Source of the DNA: Lomentospora prolificans
Lineage: Eukaryota; Ascomycota; Sordariomycetes; Microascales; Microascaceae
Length of the DNA stretch: 64,000 nt
Assembly: GCA_029532625.1 (NCBI GenBank)
Contig: JARFXM010000011.1
Coordinates: forward strand, 2,604,001-2,668,000
Direction of reading: 5' to 3'
The notes below the pieces were generated by a model. It was not told the origin of the DNA and did no database searches. It worked only from the letters and a program-made list of their open reading frames with translations. Both the position numbers and the translations under genes were made by a program. This document shows positions 1 through 11,725 of the stretch, piece after piece; positions within the stretch are counted from its first letter, which is position 1, and each line of letters starts with the position of its first letter.

Positions 1-46
1 TAGAACTTGTATGAGATAGCCCATAGAACTTGTATGAGATAGCCCA
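1..46. repeat. 23-bp tandem repeat, two copies at the window edge
   Basis: Two identical, directly adjacent copies of a 23-bp unit (positions 1-23 and 24-46) open the window. The array may continue upstream beyond the edge. No coding potential is seen in it. Confidence 0.9.
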
Positions 47-80
47 GGGAAAAGTTGGGGGGGGTTTTGCGCGGAGTTTA

Positions 81-176
<96 letters not shown>
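81..176. repeat. compound microsatellite (TG)10(AG)~38
   Basis: Ten TG dinucleotides (81-100) pass directly into about 38 AG dinucleotides (101-176). Apparent reading frames across it encode only CV or ER dipeptide runs and are artefacts. Confidence 0.95.
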
Positions 177-177
<1 letters not shown>

Positions 178-1025
178 CCATATCCGATATCTTTTTGCAT
201 TGTTAATAGCATTTGGCGTGGCGTGCATTTCGCCATTCTTTGCAGAACGCGCGGGACTTGAAATGCCATGAATCCATCCATCTTCCGTACGTGAAGGAAT
301 GCACAGTCTTGCCATCATTCGCCGGTGAACGCCGACGACAGGTGCAATTTGCCTTGACACTAATTATTAGCTTTTCTTCGCCAATATTACATCGCCACGT
401 CACAGGTCGCAAGTGGCAGAAAGCACAGCCTGACGCATAAGAGGAGCCACCAAACGGCAGGTAAGCGACCCCACGACGTCTCGTCGAGTCTTCGTTGGAG
501 GTCCTCTTCGGAAGACGAACCAAGCATTTCCTCTCTGCCAGGATGACCGGACCACTGCTGGGTCGCTCATTCGTCAATAGCGGATAGAAAGTGCAATTAG
601 GGATATACCTGGCCCGTTGCTAGTGGTGGATTTTTCACCTATCATAAACTGAGGGAACTCCAAGCCTGAAAGACATGAAAGGGAATTGGTAGCTAACAAG
701 TCAGTTGATCGAATTCTCATGCAATTTACATCGTTCCATGCAAGGATAGCAACCCTCCCGCGTGTCGGCTGGCGCACCAGATAACCTTACCCAGAGGCCA
801 TATTGATCGTTGGAGATTTATGCCCGATACCAGACTCGCGCCCAACCGTCAGAACCGGCATTATACATCTCGCAAGCCTCACCAGCTTTTTGCACAATTC
901 TGTGTCAAAAAGCAACGTCTCACCGACCCGCCAACAAATCCGTCTAACACACTCCGAGGATCGGAATCGCGAGCATTTTACTATTCATCGCACGCCGATT
1001 CCGTCAATATCTCACGCGAAGAACC
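177..1025. other. intergenic, upstream of the ArgRS-like gene
   Basis: No convincing coding sequence on either strand. It presumably holds the promoter and 5' leader of the gene starting at 1026, whose start codon sits in a good context (ACCATGG). Confidence 0.6.
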
Positions 1026-3050
1026 ATGGCGGCTGTTTCGTCCAACATGAACGCGCTTGAGACGCGGCTTGGGAGCCTCGGCCTAGACGCGCCGCTCCCG
1101 GAGATCCCCGTGGTGGACGTCTTGACCAGACCATTGGACATCTATCGCGCGCACCTCGCAAGTCTTCTTGCCGCCACGCTTGGTTGCGATGTCATGGTTG
1201 CTTATGCCGCCATCATGTCTACCACCGACATCACCCTTGGCGATTTGTCTGTGGTTCTCCCGAGGCTACGGCTTCAGGCCGCCGACTTGAACAGCTTGGC
1301 AATCGACGTAACTAGCAAGGTATATTAAATCCTAACCCTTCCTCCTCTCGCGTTTCACACTGAATTAATGTTTTATTACTTCACGCCACAGCTACCGGGC
1401 TCTCCGTTACTTCAGCTGCCCTACCCAGACGGTGTCCACCTGCGCATCTTCTTCTCCCCAAAGACCCTCCCGCGACTCCTTCTTCCGTACATCCGCGAGA
1501 GAGGCAGCTCTTACGGCGGAGAAAGCTGCCATGCGGACAACAATGATATCGCAGGAGCAGGAAAGAAGGTTATTGTAGAGTATTCTTCCCCGAACATTGG
1601 GACGGACTTCACTGCAGACCACCTCCGCAGCACACTCCTTGGCGAGTTCGTTGCGAGGACTTACGAGGCCATGGGATGGAATGTGACGAAATTGAATTAC
1701 ATTGGGGACTGGGGCAAGCACATTGGCCTCCTTGCAAGTGGGTGGCAGCGGTTCGGCTCCGAGGAATTACTTCAAGGAGATCAGGCCTTGACCAATATTC
1801 TTGACGTTTTCGCAAAGATATCGGAGTTATTCAAGCCGGAACAGGAACTAAGCCGGCAAGCAAAGAATGACGAGGCCGCCAAAGCCGAGATAGAGGGCAA
1901 AGGGATATTCGCCGAGCGGGATGCTTTCTTCAAGAGAATGGAAGACGGCGACGAAGAGGCGCTGGCGTTGTGGACCCGATGGCGTGAGGTGAGCATCGCT
2001 CAATTCAGAGCGTCGTATGGGCGTCTCGGCATTGTATTTGACGAGTATTCAGGTGAGTCGAAAGTCAAGCCCGAAACAATGGCCAAGGTAGAGACAACCT
2101 TGAAGGAAAACGGCGTATGCGAAGAGATTGACGGTTCCTGGATGATCAACTTTACCAAGCACGGCGAGAAAGGAAAGCCCCTAGGCACACAGCCAATTCG
2201 TGGAAGGACAGGTTCTACCACTTATCTCTTGAGAGATATCGCCGCTGCCCTCGACCGCGAAGAGGAGTATGCGCTTGATGAAATGGTATATGTCGTGAGT
2301 GCGCGGCAGCAGTTGCACTTCCAGCAAGTAGCGATGGCTTTGGAGCTCATGGGCCGCGAAGAACTCGCCAAAAAGATAAAACACATCAGCTTCGGCGGGA
2401 TCTCAGCGATGCACACTCACTTGGATAGGCCACGCACACTTGACGCTATCATCGACAGAGTCAAGGATCTGATGCATGAGCCTAAGGAGCTGGGTGAAAG
2501 TGGAAGTGACAGCTCTGCAGCCGAGGCAGTGGAAGACGCAAAAGTCGTTGCTGGTCTCCTATCGCAGGACATGTCTACCAGGCGCAGCCAGGGCTATTCG
2601 TTTGACCCTAGAAAGGTCAAGACCACGGAGGGGGATTCCTCCGGTTTGAAATTGCAGCACTACCACGCGGCACTCTCCTCCGTCATTTCCGAATTACGCA
2701 CTCCGGAAGTTGAAGCTACGGACCCCGACTATGCAAGGCTAGAGGATGATGTCTACGCCGATATCCTCCGAGTCATGGCACAGTACCCCGACGTGGTCTG
2801 CGCCACATTCAAGTCGCTAGAGCCGCATGGCATGTTGGTATATTTAGTGCGCTTGGCTGATGCTGTTTCTTTCGCCCTAAGTGAGAGCGAACCGGAATTG
2901 GAGGCTGGGGAAGCAGGGTCAAGCTCTGCCGGGGGCCCAGGTGAAGATGGCCCAGGGCACAAACGAGCGCGCCTTGAACTCTTCGAGTGCTCCAAGCAGG
3001 TATTGGAAAATGGCATGAGGTTGTTGGGGTTCCCGACTTGTAGCGCTTAG
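1026..3050 (+). CDS. divergent arginyl-tRNA synthetase paralogue lacking the HIGH and KMSKS-equivalent motifs
   Basis: Two exons, 1026-1319 and 1392-3050, joined in phase 0 across a 72-nt intron (GTATAT...CACAG), give 650 residues, the usual length of a fungal cytosolic ArgRS. The whole family layout is present: N-terminal Arg-tRNA recognition domain (about 1-110), catalytic domain with the SSPNI strand and the GDWGKHIGLLA block, and a C-terminal helical anticodon-binding domain ending in NGMRLLG. The canonical H-x-G-H signature is replaced by T172-A-D-H175, and the lysine normally found just before it is a threonine. The eukaryotic MSTRKG loop reads M438-H-T-H-L-D. The YLQYAH block is altered to LKLQHYHAAL. 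Without these ATP-binding residues normal charging is doubtful, so a second, canonical ArgRS gene is expected elsewhere. The open frame is intact with no stops, which argues for selection on another role. An acyltransferase gene follows on the same strand 963 bp downstream. Confidence 0.85.
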
Positions 3051-4013
3051 TGTAAAGTCAGCCGCGGGGACTTGATACACGGCTAGTCAGTATTACGGAG
3101 TAAGGCAAACTTTCTGCGGATCCTCGGTATCGAGATGCAACGGCGGATGGGTCCAAATTGTATTAGAGATATTTGTCCATAGCGTATTGAACGTGGAAGC
3201 TGCCAGCTAACACGAGAAGCTTGTCGGCCCGATGATTCGGCAAGACCTACTTGTATTCGGCTGGGTGTTTCTTACGTCCAGCTTCCCAATTCTCAACTGT
3301 TTTGAGTCGTCCTCTTCGTTTATGTGCATACTTCATTTTAAGGATCCACAAACCCCGATTGATGTGGTCAGAGCGTGAGCTACACGATAAAACCCCGGTA
3401 CAGGGAGCTACTTGCAGATTAGAGTTAGGTCCAAAATAGCGGCCCTTGGAGTGTGGTATGAGAAGGGCATGAAAATGCTGTCTGACTGCTGGCGAGATTG
3501 AAATTTTTTTCCTTTCGATAATAGGACTTAGTATTGCCCGTTTGAGACCAAGATTCCAAACTCATCAGCCCTCTCAACTCTTTTGCTGGTGGTGAGACCT
3601 GACGCGAGACCAGCCGCTACCGAGACTAGTTTTATTTGGATCGGAACGTCTCGCGAGATTACCCGTTAAATGGTTGCTGAGGCTCGTTCTGGTAAAGAAC
3701 AGGGATCCTAGTCTAACAGGGGTCTGATCCTTCCAATCCTCCGAAAAATCTCACGTCAGATCACAATCAACTGGGGTCTCCTGAGCTAGGCGAGATTACG
3801 GAACTGGCCGAATCCGGGTGATTAAGCTGACGTTCCGCCCTCGGATTCGCTGCCTCTTGGATATAACCCGCCATGCCCCTTTCGAGGATGGTTCACGATG
3901 CGCGCATCTCGCACCTTGCGACTCGTTAATCACACCCGTCCATTGCTCCACAAAACCTTAAACCCTCTACTTTCCAGGCAGGACTGTGAATAGTTGGGAA
4001 AACTAAAAGAATC
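3051..4013. other. intergenic between ArgRS-like and acyltransferase genes
   Basis: No coding sequence recognised. It includes the terminator of the upstream gene and the promoter of the downstream one. A short TACGGAGTA-like element (about 3093) of a kind scattered in the window is present. Confidence 0.6.
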
Positions 4014-5581
4014 ATGGGCAAGAAGAAGCTACAATCAGCCCCGGCCGTGGCCACAGACAAGGTCATCCCTCTCAACAATTTCGATTCAAACGATGTCAAC
4101 TCTTCGATCGTGCTGTACTTGCTCTTCCGCTTCGACGACGTTCTTGACCCCGAGAAGCTATGCGCCGCCCTCGAGAAGCTGATGAATCGCGACGGATGGA
4201 GGAAGTTGGGCGCTAGGTTGAGGCAGAATGTAGGTTCTCCCCCGTCGAAGCAATATAAGGGCTCATGCCCACTCGGCTGGATACTAATTCACTCTCTCGA
4301 CAGGAGGCGGGTGAACTCGAATACCACGTCCCCGAAAAATACGACGAGAGCCGCCCCGCATTCACATACGGCCATGTGACGCATGACATGCCGATCGAGA
4401 AACATCCTCTGGGCTCCAAGCTGCCGCGCGGATACACCGGCGAGGGACCCGGCGTTCTGTTGGACCCAACTGAAACTGAGGACCTAATGGGCGCAACCAA
4501 GGGACCGAGAACTCTCGCCGATTACGTCGAGCATGACAAGCCCCAGATCGGTCTTCACATTGTATCTTTTACAGATGCTACCCTTGTTACTCTCAATTGG
4601 CTACACACCCTCTGGGATGCCATGGGACGGAGCGAGTTCCTCCATGCTTGGATGGCCGTTCTTGATGGCCGTGAGGACGAGGTTAAGCCCTTCCTTGGCT
4701 TTGATACAAACCCGCTGCAAGAACTAGGATTGCACCCCAAAGAGACCTACGAGCTGGCCGATCGTAGGCTCTCAATCCCGCAATTAATCGTTTTCGGAAT
4801 TCGCCGGGCCTTGGAGCAAATATTACACAAGGATGAAGGCCACGTCATCTGCATTCCAGGGAAGTTCTTGCAAGGCTTACGGGAAAAGTCTCTTGCCGAG
4901 CTGAAGGAAGCGGCGGCCGCGTCGGGAGATGGTAAAGGTGAAGAGGATATTTTCATTAGTGATGGCGACTTGATCTTGGCCTGGCTCGGACGTACCGTGG
5001 TCAAGCATCATTCCATAAGAGGAAGTCGGACAGTATCCCTGTTCAACGCCTTTGGTATGCGGGGTTTGCTGGCAAAGGACCTCCTCCCGCCTTCTTCAGC
5101 TTATGTCGCGAACGCAGTGTCGACTGCCTATACCCTCATCCCAGCCCGCGACATCATCAATCGCCCTCTTAGCTACACCGCCTCAAGAGTGAGACAGACC
5201 CTCAAGGTTCAAGGAACGCGTGGGCAACTCGAGGCGTGTTTGGCGCTTATTAAGGAGACTTACGACAAGACGGGATACCCCGCTCTTTTCGGCGATGCGA
5301 CCATGCAGCTGGTGATTGTGTCCAACTGGTCCAAAGCAAAATTCTTTGAGATAGACTTCTCGTCCGCAATTGTTGACAAGGCCGATGCGGCGCCTGAGGC
5401 CATGAAGAGACGGGGTCGGCCTGTTTATATTCAGCCTTTCGCGTACTCAGACTATTCAACGAGGTGCGCGTTCAACGTGTCTGGGAAAGATGCTGATGGC
5501 AACTATTGGTTAACGGGTGCTTTGAGGAAGGAGGGTTGGGTTCGGTTGAAAGAGGCGCTGAAGCGTGGCGAATATTATTAG
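4014..5581 (+). CDS. BAHD-type (PF02458-like) acyltransferase
   Basis: Exons 4014-4229 and 4304-5581 (74-nt intron, GTAGGT...GACAG, phase 0) encode 497 residues. The family transfers acyl groups from acyl-CoA to hydroxyl or amine acceptors, often as a tailoring step in secondary metabolism. The catalytic H-x-x-x-D motif is present as H173-T-L-W-D177, at the expected place about a third of the way in. The second family motif, DFGWG, which is structural near the C-terminus, is not recognisable: the equivalent stretch reads EIDFSSAIVD. No signal peptide or membrane segment is seen, so it is probably cytosolic. The divergence resembles other fungal members, which often lack DFGWG. Substrate cannot be told. 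The neighbouring degenerate ArgRS suggests, but does not prove, that the acceptor could be an arginine-derived compound. Confidence 0.75.
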
Positions 5582-6996
5582 ATTCAAGGAAGTTGGGAGT
5601 TGAAGATACCACATGGACGGATATTTGGCTTGGTATGTGTAGAGTCGTCTTTTTCCACTAAACTGTTCTAATTTGCTTCTCCATTCGGGTATCGGTGTCG
5701 CTCTCCAGGGACCTAACGTAATTAATCGCAGGTTCTGCCTGGGGCTTAATATCTGTCGGCTCCATACCTACCGCTGGTGATCTCGAATGTAGTTGAACTT
5801 GAAAGGTCGGACCGCAGGCTCGGGCTTGCACGTTCGAGACATGTCCTTGTACAAAAGAATCAATCGACGAGGGCCAAACATGGTACGAGAAACCCTAGGC
5901 CTTATTACTCTTTGTTTATCTCGGGCACAATTTCAATACACCGCTCCAACATGTGGTTCTTCGCTGTCAAAAGCTCGCCATCATCTCTACCCCGGAACAA
6001 CAAAGGGGCAGCGGTATCCTCACGTCATTGACCATAATTAGGACAATCCCACGGCTAAGACCGTCTTCCGCGGCGTTGTTTCCCGCATTGGGACCCTGCC
6101 GCCGGCAACATCTGTGGACGAATGGATATGAGCCCAGCTCACCACCTAAATTAAGGCCGGAACGGCGACTGCCCAGCGATCCCTAAGAGGATCCGTCGTA
6201 TTGTCCTGTGGGTATCCAATCAAATCGCCTTACATGGCATTTGCCAAGTTCAAGCCAGGTCGCTTCCAGGTATTATATCCCATGTCCCGCGGCGCGGATG
6301 GACATAGCCGCACTTTCCGGGGTAAAGTGCTGACACCCCGAAGAAGACAAAAGTCGATCAACATGAAATCGAGGCGGTCAAGTCATTAATAGGCAGATCG
6401 CCTACGTTGCTTTTCCCCTTAGTCGTCGCTTGGGCACCCGGAGGGTGTCAAAGTCGGGAGACTACTGTATGCCTATAGGCTGCGGAGGTGCCAGGTGAGG
6501 TCCTTGAGTTGGCGGCGAGATATGGGGACTATGGGCGTCCCGAGACGATTGTGCGCAGGGATCTGGGCCGCTTCGGCCAGTCTCAGCCATACACGCCACA
6601 ATTGCCCGGTCATTCGGGCTCAGTTTTGGATTTTCTTCAGCGTCTACTTGGGAGCGAGTTCGTCTGTTATTGGGAAGCGGCTTCGTGGCACGCTGGCCAT
6701 TGGCCTGCATTGCTGCCTGACCCCCGTCCATGAACCGCTCACATGTTCTAATATGTCACACATGGCGCAGTGAATCCGGGGCCTATTGTTCTTGTTATGG
6801 TGGTTCTGTCGTTAAGGTTGGTTACAGTGCACATGTATCTAATATCTCCAATTTCATGAGGATTTAAGTCGACTCCCGTCCTACGATGAGCCGCACGAGG
6901 TAAGAAGGCCTTTGACGGTAATGACACAGCTATTACCCAACATAAGCCGCGAGTTTATCCTCAAACATAACGGAAAGAAAAAAAAAAAAAAGGGAA
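5582..6996. other. intergenic
   Basis: Short open frames only, without family signatures or codon patterns that convince. A run of adenines lies just before the next gene (about 6979-6991). Confidence 0.6.
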
Positions 6997-9815
6997 ATGG
7001 CTGGAATAAAACTAGTCGCTTTGTTATCGAGTATAGTTACTTCCACGAGGGAATTATACCAGGAACTCAAGTTTGCCAGCGTTCGCCATGCCGCCCTTGA
7101 AACGCAGGTCGACAGCACAAAAAAGGTAAGCACACTCCGAGATATTAGTCTACGAGTCAGTTCTAGTAGACGGGGACTTTGCGGTGGTTAATATGAATTC
7201 AATAGACTATCGAGTTTGCTGCCAATGCGCTCTCCGACATAATCGACCGCTGCCCAGATACGATATTAGGTCATGTCGTCGATGCGGCCCAGCTCCGATC
7301 CCTTCTTCGGGACTGCGTACTTCACGTCGAAAAAGCAAAGGAAATATTGTGGAAGTGCCAGGTTGCCAATGTCCGCGGCCGTCTGAGGTTCGTCCTGAAG
7401 AAGGCGGACATACAAGCCATCCTCCAGGACCTTAACCCCGTTGCGCTATGGCTCTGTGTGAACCTTAGCTGCGTGATCGTGGGGCTTGTCCATAGGTTCT
7501 CCAAAGCTGCGGCCTCGGGTGTTCCTATGGGACCCGAGCAAATGCTTTTAATTCACGCGTTTAGTGGCAAGGACTATATTGAAGACCAGTTGAAGGCGGC
7601 GATGAAGTCAGTGGCCGAGTTGATGGGCGCCGACGGCTCTACGACACGCAAAGTGCCAACCTTGCAAAAAGAGGCCAAGCAGCGCGAGCCCGGCCGCGGG
7701 ATCAGACGCAGGCTCTCAAAGTCCCATCGCCCACAGGAAACTCTCCTTCGTCGGCCTGGGAAGCAAGCCAAGGCTGGCTACGGCTTCCTCCGAAGGATGA
7801 GCCTGACGGAACGAAAAGCGGGACTACGTTCCGCTAGCGCCGACGCCCTGATAGAGAAGAAGAAAGATCAGCAAGCTCCCACTGGCTGGTCGATTCGTCG
7901 AATTCCAACGGCCGCCCGCATGAAGAAAGGACTTAAGCTTCCCCAGCAAGCAAATGGAATGACGGCTGAGAGGAGTCCAAGCAGATATGTCTCACTACCG
8001 ACCCCGGATCTAACGGACTCGGATGCTGGCACGCGCAACGGTGGAGCCCTGAACCCCTCGATGCTTCGCCCACCACCTGCCGTCCCCACGCCCCCAAGCA
8101 ACTGCGGTTCGCGGCGGTCCAAATTCATGAGTGGCGCTCTTGGCGGAGGTCTTGATTCTAGAAGCAGCATATCACTTCAGCCAAACCAACTCCAGAAAGT
8201 TAGCCCCGATGTGCTGGGAAACAAGCCAGTTCTCAAGGTTTGGCCAAGGTCTAAATCTAGTAGCGGCACCGGGACTATGGAGTCGTCATCTGGGGAAGGC
8301 GGGGCGGCCCTTGCTCCGTCCAGTGGTGAAATTACACCGCTCAACACTAGCCATTCTGATGTCGGACAGCTGGCCAAGGGCAGTCAACGATCGACAAAAT
8401 CATCTACTACTAGTTCTGAAAAGTCCATTGAAGATGAAGGCGCCAACGAACGTCCCGAGGATTTCTTGGATGCCTTTGCTAGAATGGCGGCCCAAAATCA
8501 GACCTCGAACGATGGCAAAGCAATCGATAAAGAAAAGCAGCCTAACTGGGCACCTGGTACCTGGATCGGCCTCGCGGGTTGGGTTGATGCGTCATGGGCA
8601 TTCCTCTTCTATCAGAAGCAAGACGGATGGGTTCAGCTTGCACTCGTGCCGGATGATTATGGGCGTAGCGCTGTTCTCCTCGAGCCGATCATTCAAGTCC
8701 CCATTGACTCCCCTATGCACTGTGAAGTGACCAGGGGCTATCACGGAAGGACAGTCGTTAGGCTCTTCATCTTCCTGAAGGACGATGAGCAGTCTTGTTC
8801 GCTGGTCGAATGCAGACTGGATTTTGGCAAAGGCCTTGAAACAGGGCAGCTACCTTGCTGGGCTATGGAGAGGTTTGAAATACAGCCCTCGTCAGCTGGT
8901 GGTCAGCAGGTTGACGATCTTATTACCTGGGATACGGGAATGTCGATCTTGCTTGCTGCGTCCGCCGAGGGCGGGGTTGTGAGTGTCTATGAGCGCACCA
9001 GTTTAACCGGAAACTGGGACTCCATTCCCTATCCCGAAAAGATCCCCGTGGAACCCGGTGACTACATCTTCCACACGGAGCTCCCAGGAGGTCACAAAGT
9101 CCGGCTACGAAAGCTAAACCAGGAAGGAATCACCCAGTACGAAGTCAACGGCTACGAGAGCTGGCGAGACTTGCACGAGGAGCATCCAGTGAGTGCGCGT
9201 CTAGACGTCCTTAACAAGGAAGTCAAATGGCATAGACATCCCCCGAAGCGTTCTCCCGGATCATGCCGGGTAATTCACAACTCCAACGGGACCGTGGCTG
9301 GCATCTTTTGCCAGACAGAAGATGACGACATCTACTTGTTCCGAGGGCATCCCTGGTGGAACGATCTTCATTCTCCGGAATTCGTTTGCTCCGTCCAACC
9401 CGGATCGAAGTTTGTTGTTTCTGAGAGCCGTCGGGTACTCATCTTTATTTCCAGAGAGAACGAGATGAAGAGGGTCGATTTTGGTTTGGATGCTGGGGGT
9501 GAAGTATCCATTGAAACAGTCAGCTCCCTTTTTTTAGAAAATCACTTCTCGACAACTTTGGGCGATCTTCTATTAAAGAGCCCCATTGACGATTATCTCC
9601 AATATCGACCGCTTTACCAGGGAAGCAGTGCGGATTACTACGACACATCGTCGTCTTCCTCCTCCTCCTCGGAACGCCGGGAACCAGAATACGGTGCCGA
9701 AAATTCTACATGGAGTTCTTTTAGGTCGTCTCCTTTTGGAGACCCAAGTCCCTCTTGGTTGGGGCTACCGGAGAGTGAGTCGGCGCCATTGTTGCCTATC
9801 CAGCAGGCGCCTTGA
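6997..9815 (+). CDS. large protein with helical N-terminus and lectin-propeller-like C-terminal half
   Basis: Exons 6997-7125 and 7206-9815 (80-nt intron GTAAGC...AATAG, phase 0) encode 912 residues. Extending exon 2 upstream of its first internal start-like codon to the acceptor at 7204-7205 gives an uninterrupted helical region (residues 1-140). Its phrases, such as STRELYQELKF and RLRFVLKKADIQAIL, resemble the N-terminal four-helix domains placed before NACHT or ankyrin regions in fungal STAND proteins. Residues about 140-490 are basic, Ser/Pro-rich and probably disordered. Residues about 490-830 show repeated beta-strand units of the kind WAFLFYQKQDGWVQL, ILLAASAEGGVVSVYE and AGIFCQTEDDDIYLF, which recall fucose-lectin-like beta-propellers. 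The tail has a serine run. No nucleotide-binding loop is present. Function unknown; domain names are tentative. Confidence 0.7.
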
Positions 9816-11725
9816 AAGGACTACGTGAAGCTGGATCTAGGTGCACTTGGTGTGTTGGAATTTATTCACTGCCTGCCGTTCGTTTCAGACTGTATTTTCT
9901 TTTGTGGGATGGTACTTGTAAATTTACACTTGATCGAGTCTGATAGATGAACCACCGTTCAGGTGTTTCTAATAATGCATAGAGCATATTCCTTGGACTT
10001 CTGTTTCTGGAGTCCAATGCTGTGAGCAATAATAGCGCCTGCGAATAGGCTGATCGGCAGGGCTCGCCTGTCCCCAGAAACTTAGCCTTGATGGTGCCGA
10101 GTTTAACTCCATGCCCGCGCAGCTTAATTTCACGGGCCTTGCGGCCTTTCTATTACACGATAGCGCCCGTCAGGTTTGCGTTCAGTGTCATTACCTGCTA
10201 GCGCCTTCGAAAAAAGTTCGTGCGTTTCTCTGCTCATCCACCGATTATTCTCTAGAAAGGCCATGGCCTCTGAGTCTCCCTTTTGCCTTCTTTCAGCCGC
10301 CTTTCCGTCGTTATAGAGTATGTGAATTTCAATCCTGAAGATTGGGTTTCCAAGAGAGATCAGCATCAGTTCTTCTTCCTGGGTGACGAGATGGAGCACG
10401 GCAAAGATGATAGCTATCAACAATACACTTCGGCTGCCCACTGCGGAAGCCGGTTTGATGAGCTTTCAAACCCGTTCCCTCACCACCAAGCATCGAGGTG
10501 TTAATATTAGAAGGCAGATGGGCAAGCGATATTGATAATGCTGAAGAGACTTGCACTCAAAGTATGGAGGTGATGCTAGAGCTCCTAAGGACTATGACAT
10601 ACATTTCAGTGCTCGGTGCCTGCTGACGATCAATACCTCGATAGTAGGGTCATCGATAACGGAGGAGAAAATACCAAGGGGTGATAGACTTGAAGCTAAC
10701 ACTACTGATGTGAAGAATAGTCTCCCGAGTACATCCAGTTATTCAGCAAGCCGTCTACTCGAAGCAGAGGAAGTAAGAGGAGCTCAAGTAGAGGAGCGAG
10801 ATATAAACGGAGAGCAGCTCCATATGTCCACCCAAACAGTAAGCGCACTTCGTTGGCCAGCCGCGTTCCTGGCATATAAGAGGATACATTGCTGGCTGAT
10901 CTCCTCGACGCTAAGTGTCTCCCGCCAGCCAGTGATCCATTGGATGAACCCACCCCGCGCATCCCCCTAGAAGGGGTATACAGTGCAACCTCCACTCTCA
11001 GTGGAGCTCTCCCTCCAGAGTTGTCACCTAAACTCGGTCTTTCCGTTGGAAGCTCTATTAACACGACTTTACGGATTAATAATATATTAGGCGCAACAGG
11101 CTGGGGCTCATAATTATTGTTTTGGACAAGCTAGGACGAGTGAAGAGAGGGTTACTACCTTGGTCGCGTGGTTAAAATCGAGCTCTATGGACCTGCCGGC
11201 CCTTCAATCGTTGCTTCCTTGGCAGGCCAGCAGGTCTTGTTGGCAGGGACGACCGTGAGCCTAGCCAGCGGGTTCTCCACTCAGGACATACAGTGCGACC
11301 TGCCGGAGTTCGCTGGCCCAATCAGCGAGGTGAGTACCAACACCGACGCTCTTAGTGGGGCAGGGTTTTTAGTTATTCACTGGCCACAGGTTCGCCTCCA
11401 GCTGCACTCGCCTCGCTGGCTGGCTGGCCCTTGCTCCTCTTCGGCTTGGTTGGGAGCCAGCTAATAAAAAGGAGGCCCTCCCTGGAATGCGCCAGCGCAG
11501 CCTGGCCTGCCCCTGCACCAACACTAGATATACACTGAAAAAGCATCCGAAGTTCCCCCGTTGCTGGCTGGCGTCTTGGTGCCTGAACGTTTGGCCAAGG
11601 CCAGGCGGGCGGGCCAGATCGGGCGGTCAGCTCCAGATGGGGTCCTCAGCCGCAGTCAAGCTTTTGCTCACCCATCGTCTCCAAGCCTCCAATTTCCCCC
11701 CTCCCCTCCTTTCCTCTCAATCACA
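9816..11725. other. intergenic with a possible decayed reading frame
   Basis: No intact gene. Around 10735-11111 (+) one frame reads as a Ser/Arg-rich stretch followed, after one stop, by LLADLLDAKCLPPASD and onward to 11111. This has coding-like composition but no recognised family and could be a relic. Several CCAGC/GCTGG clusters occur near 11400. Confidence 0.45.

Noticed and set aside
55..281. Open frames across the start of the window encoding ER, CV or SL repeats
   Set aside because: They are translations of the (TG)n(AG)n microsatellite.
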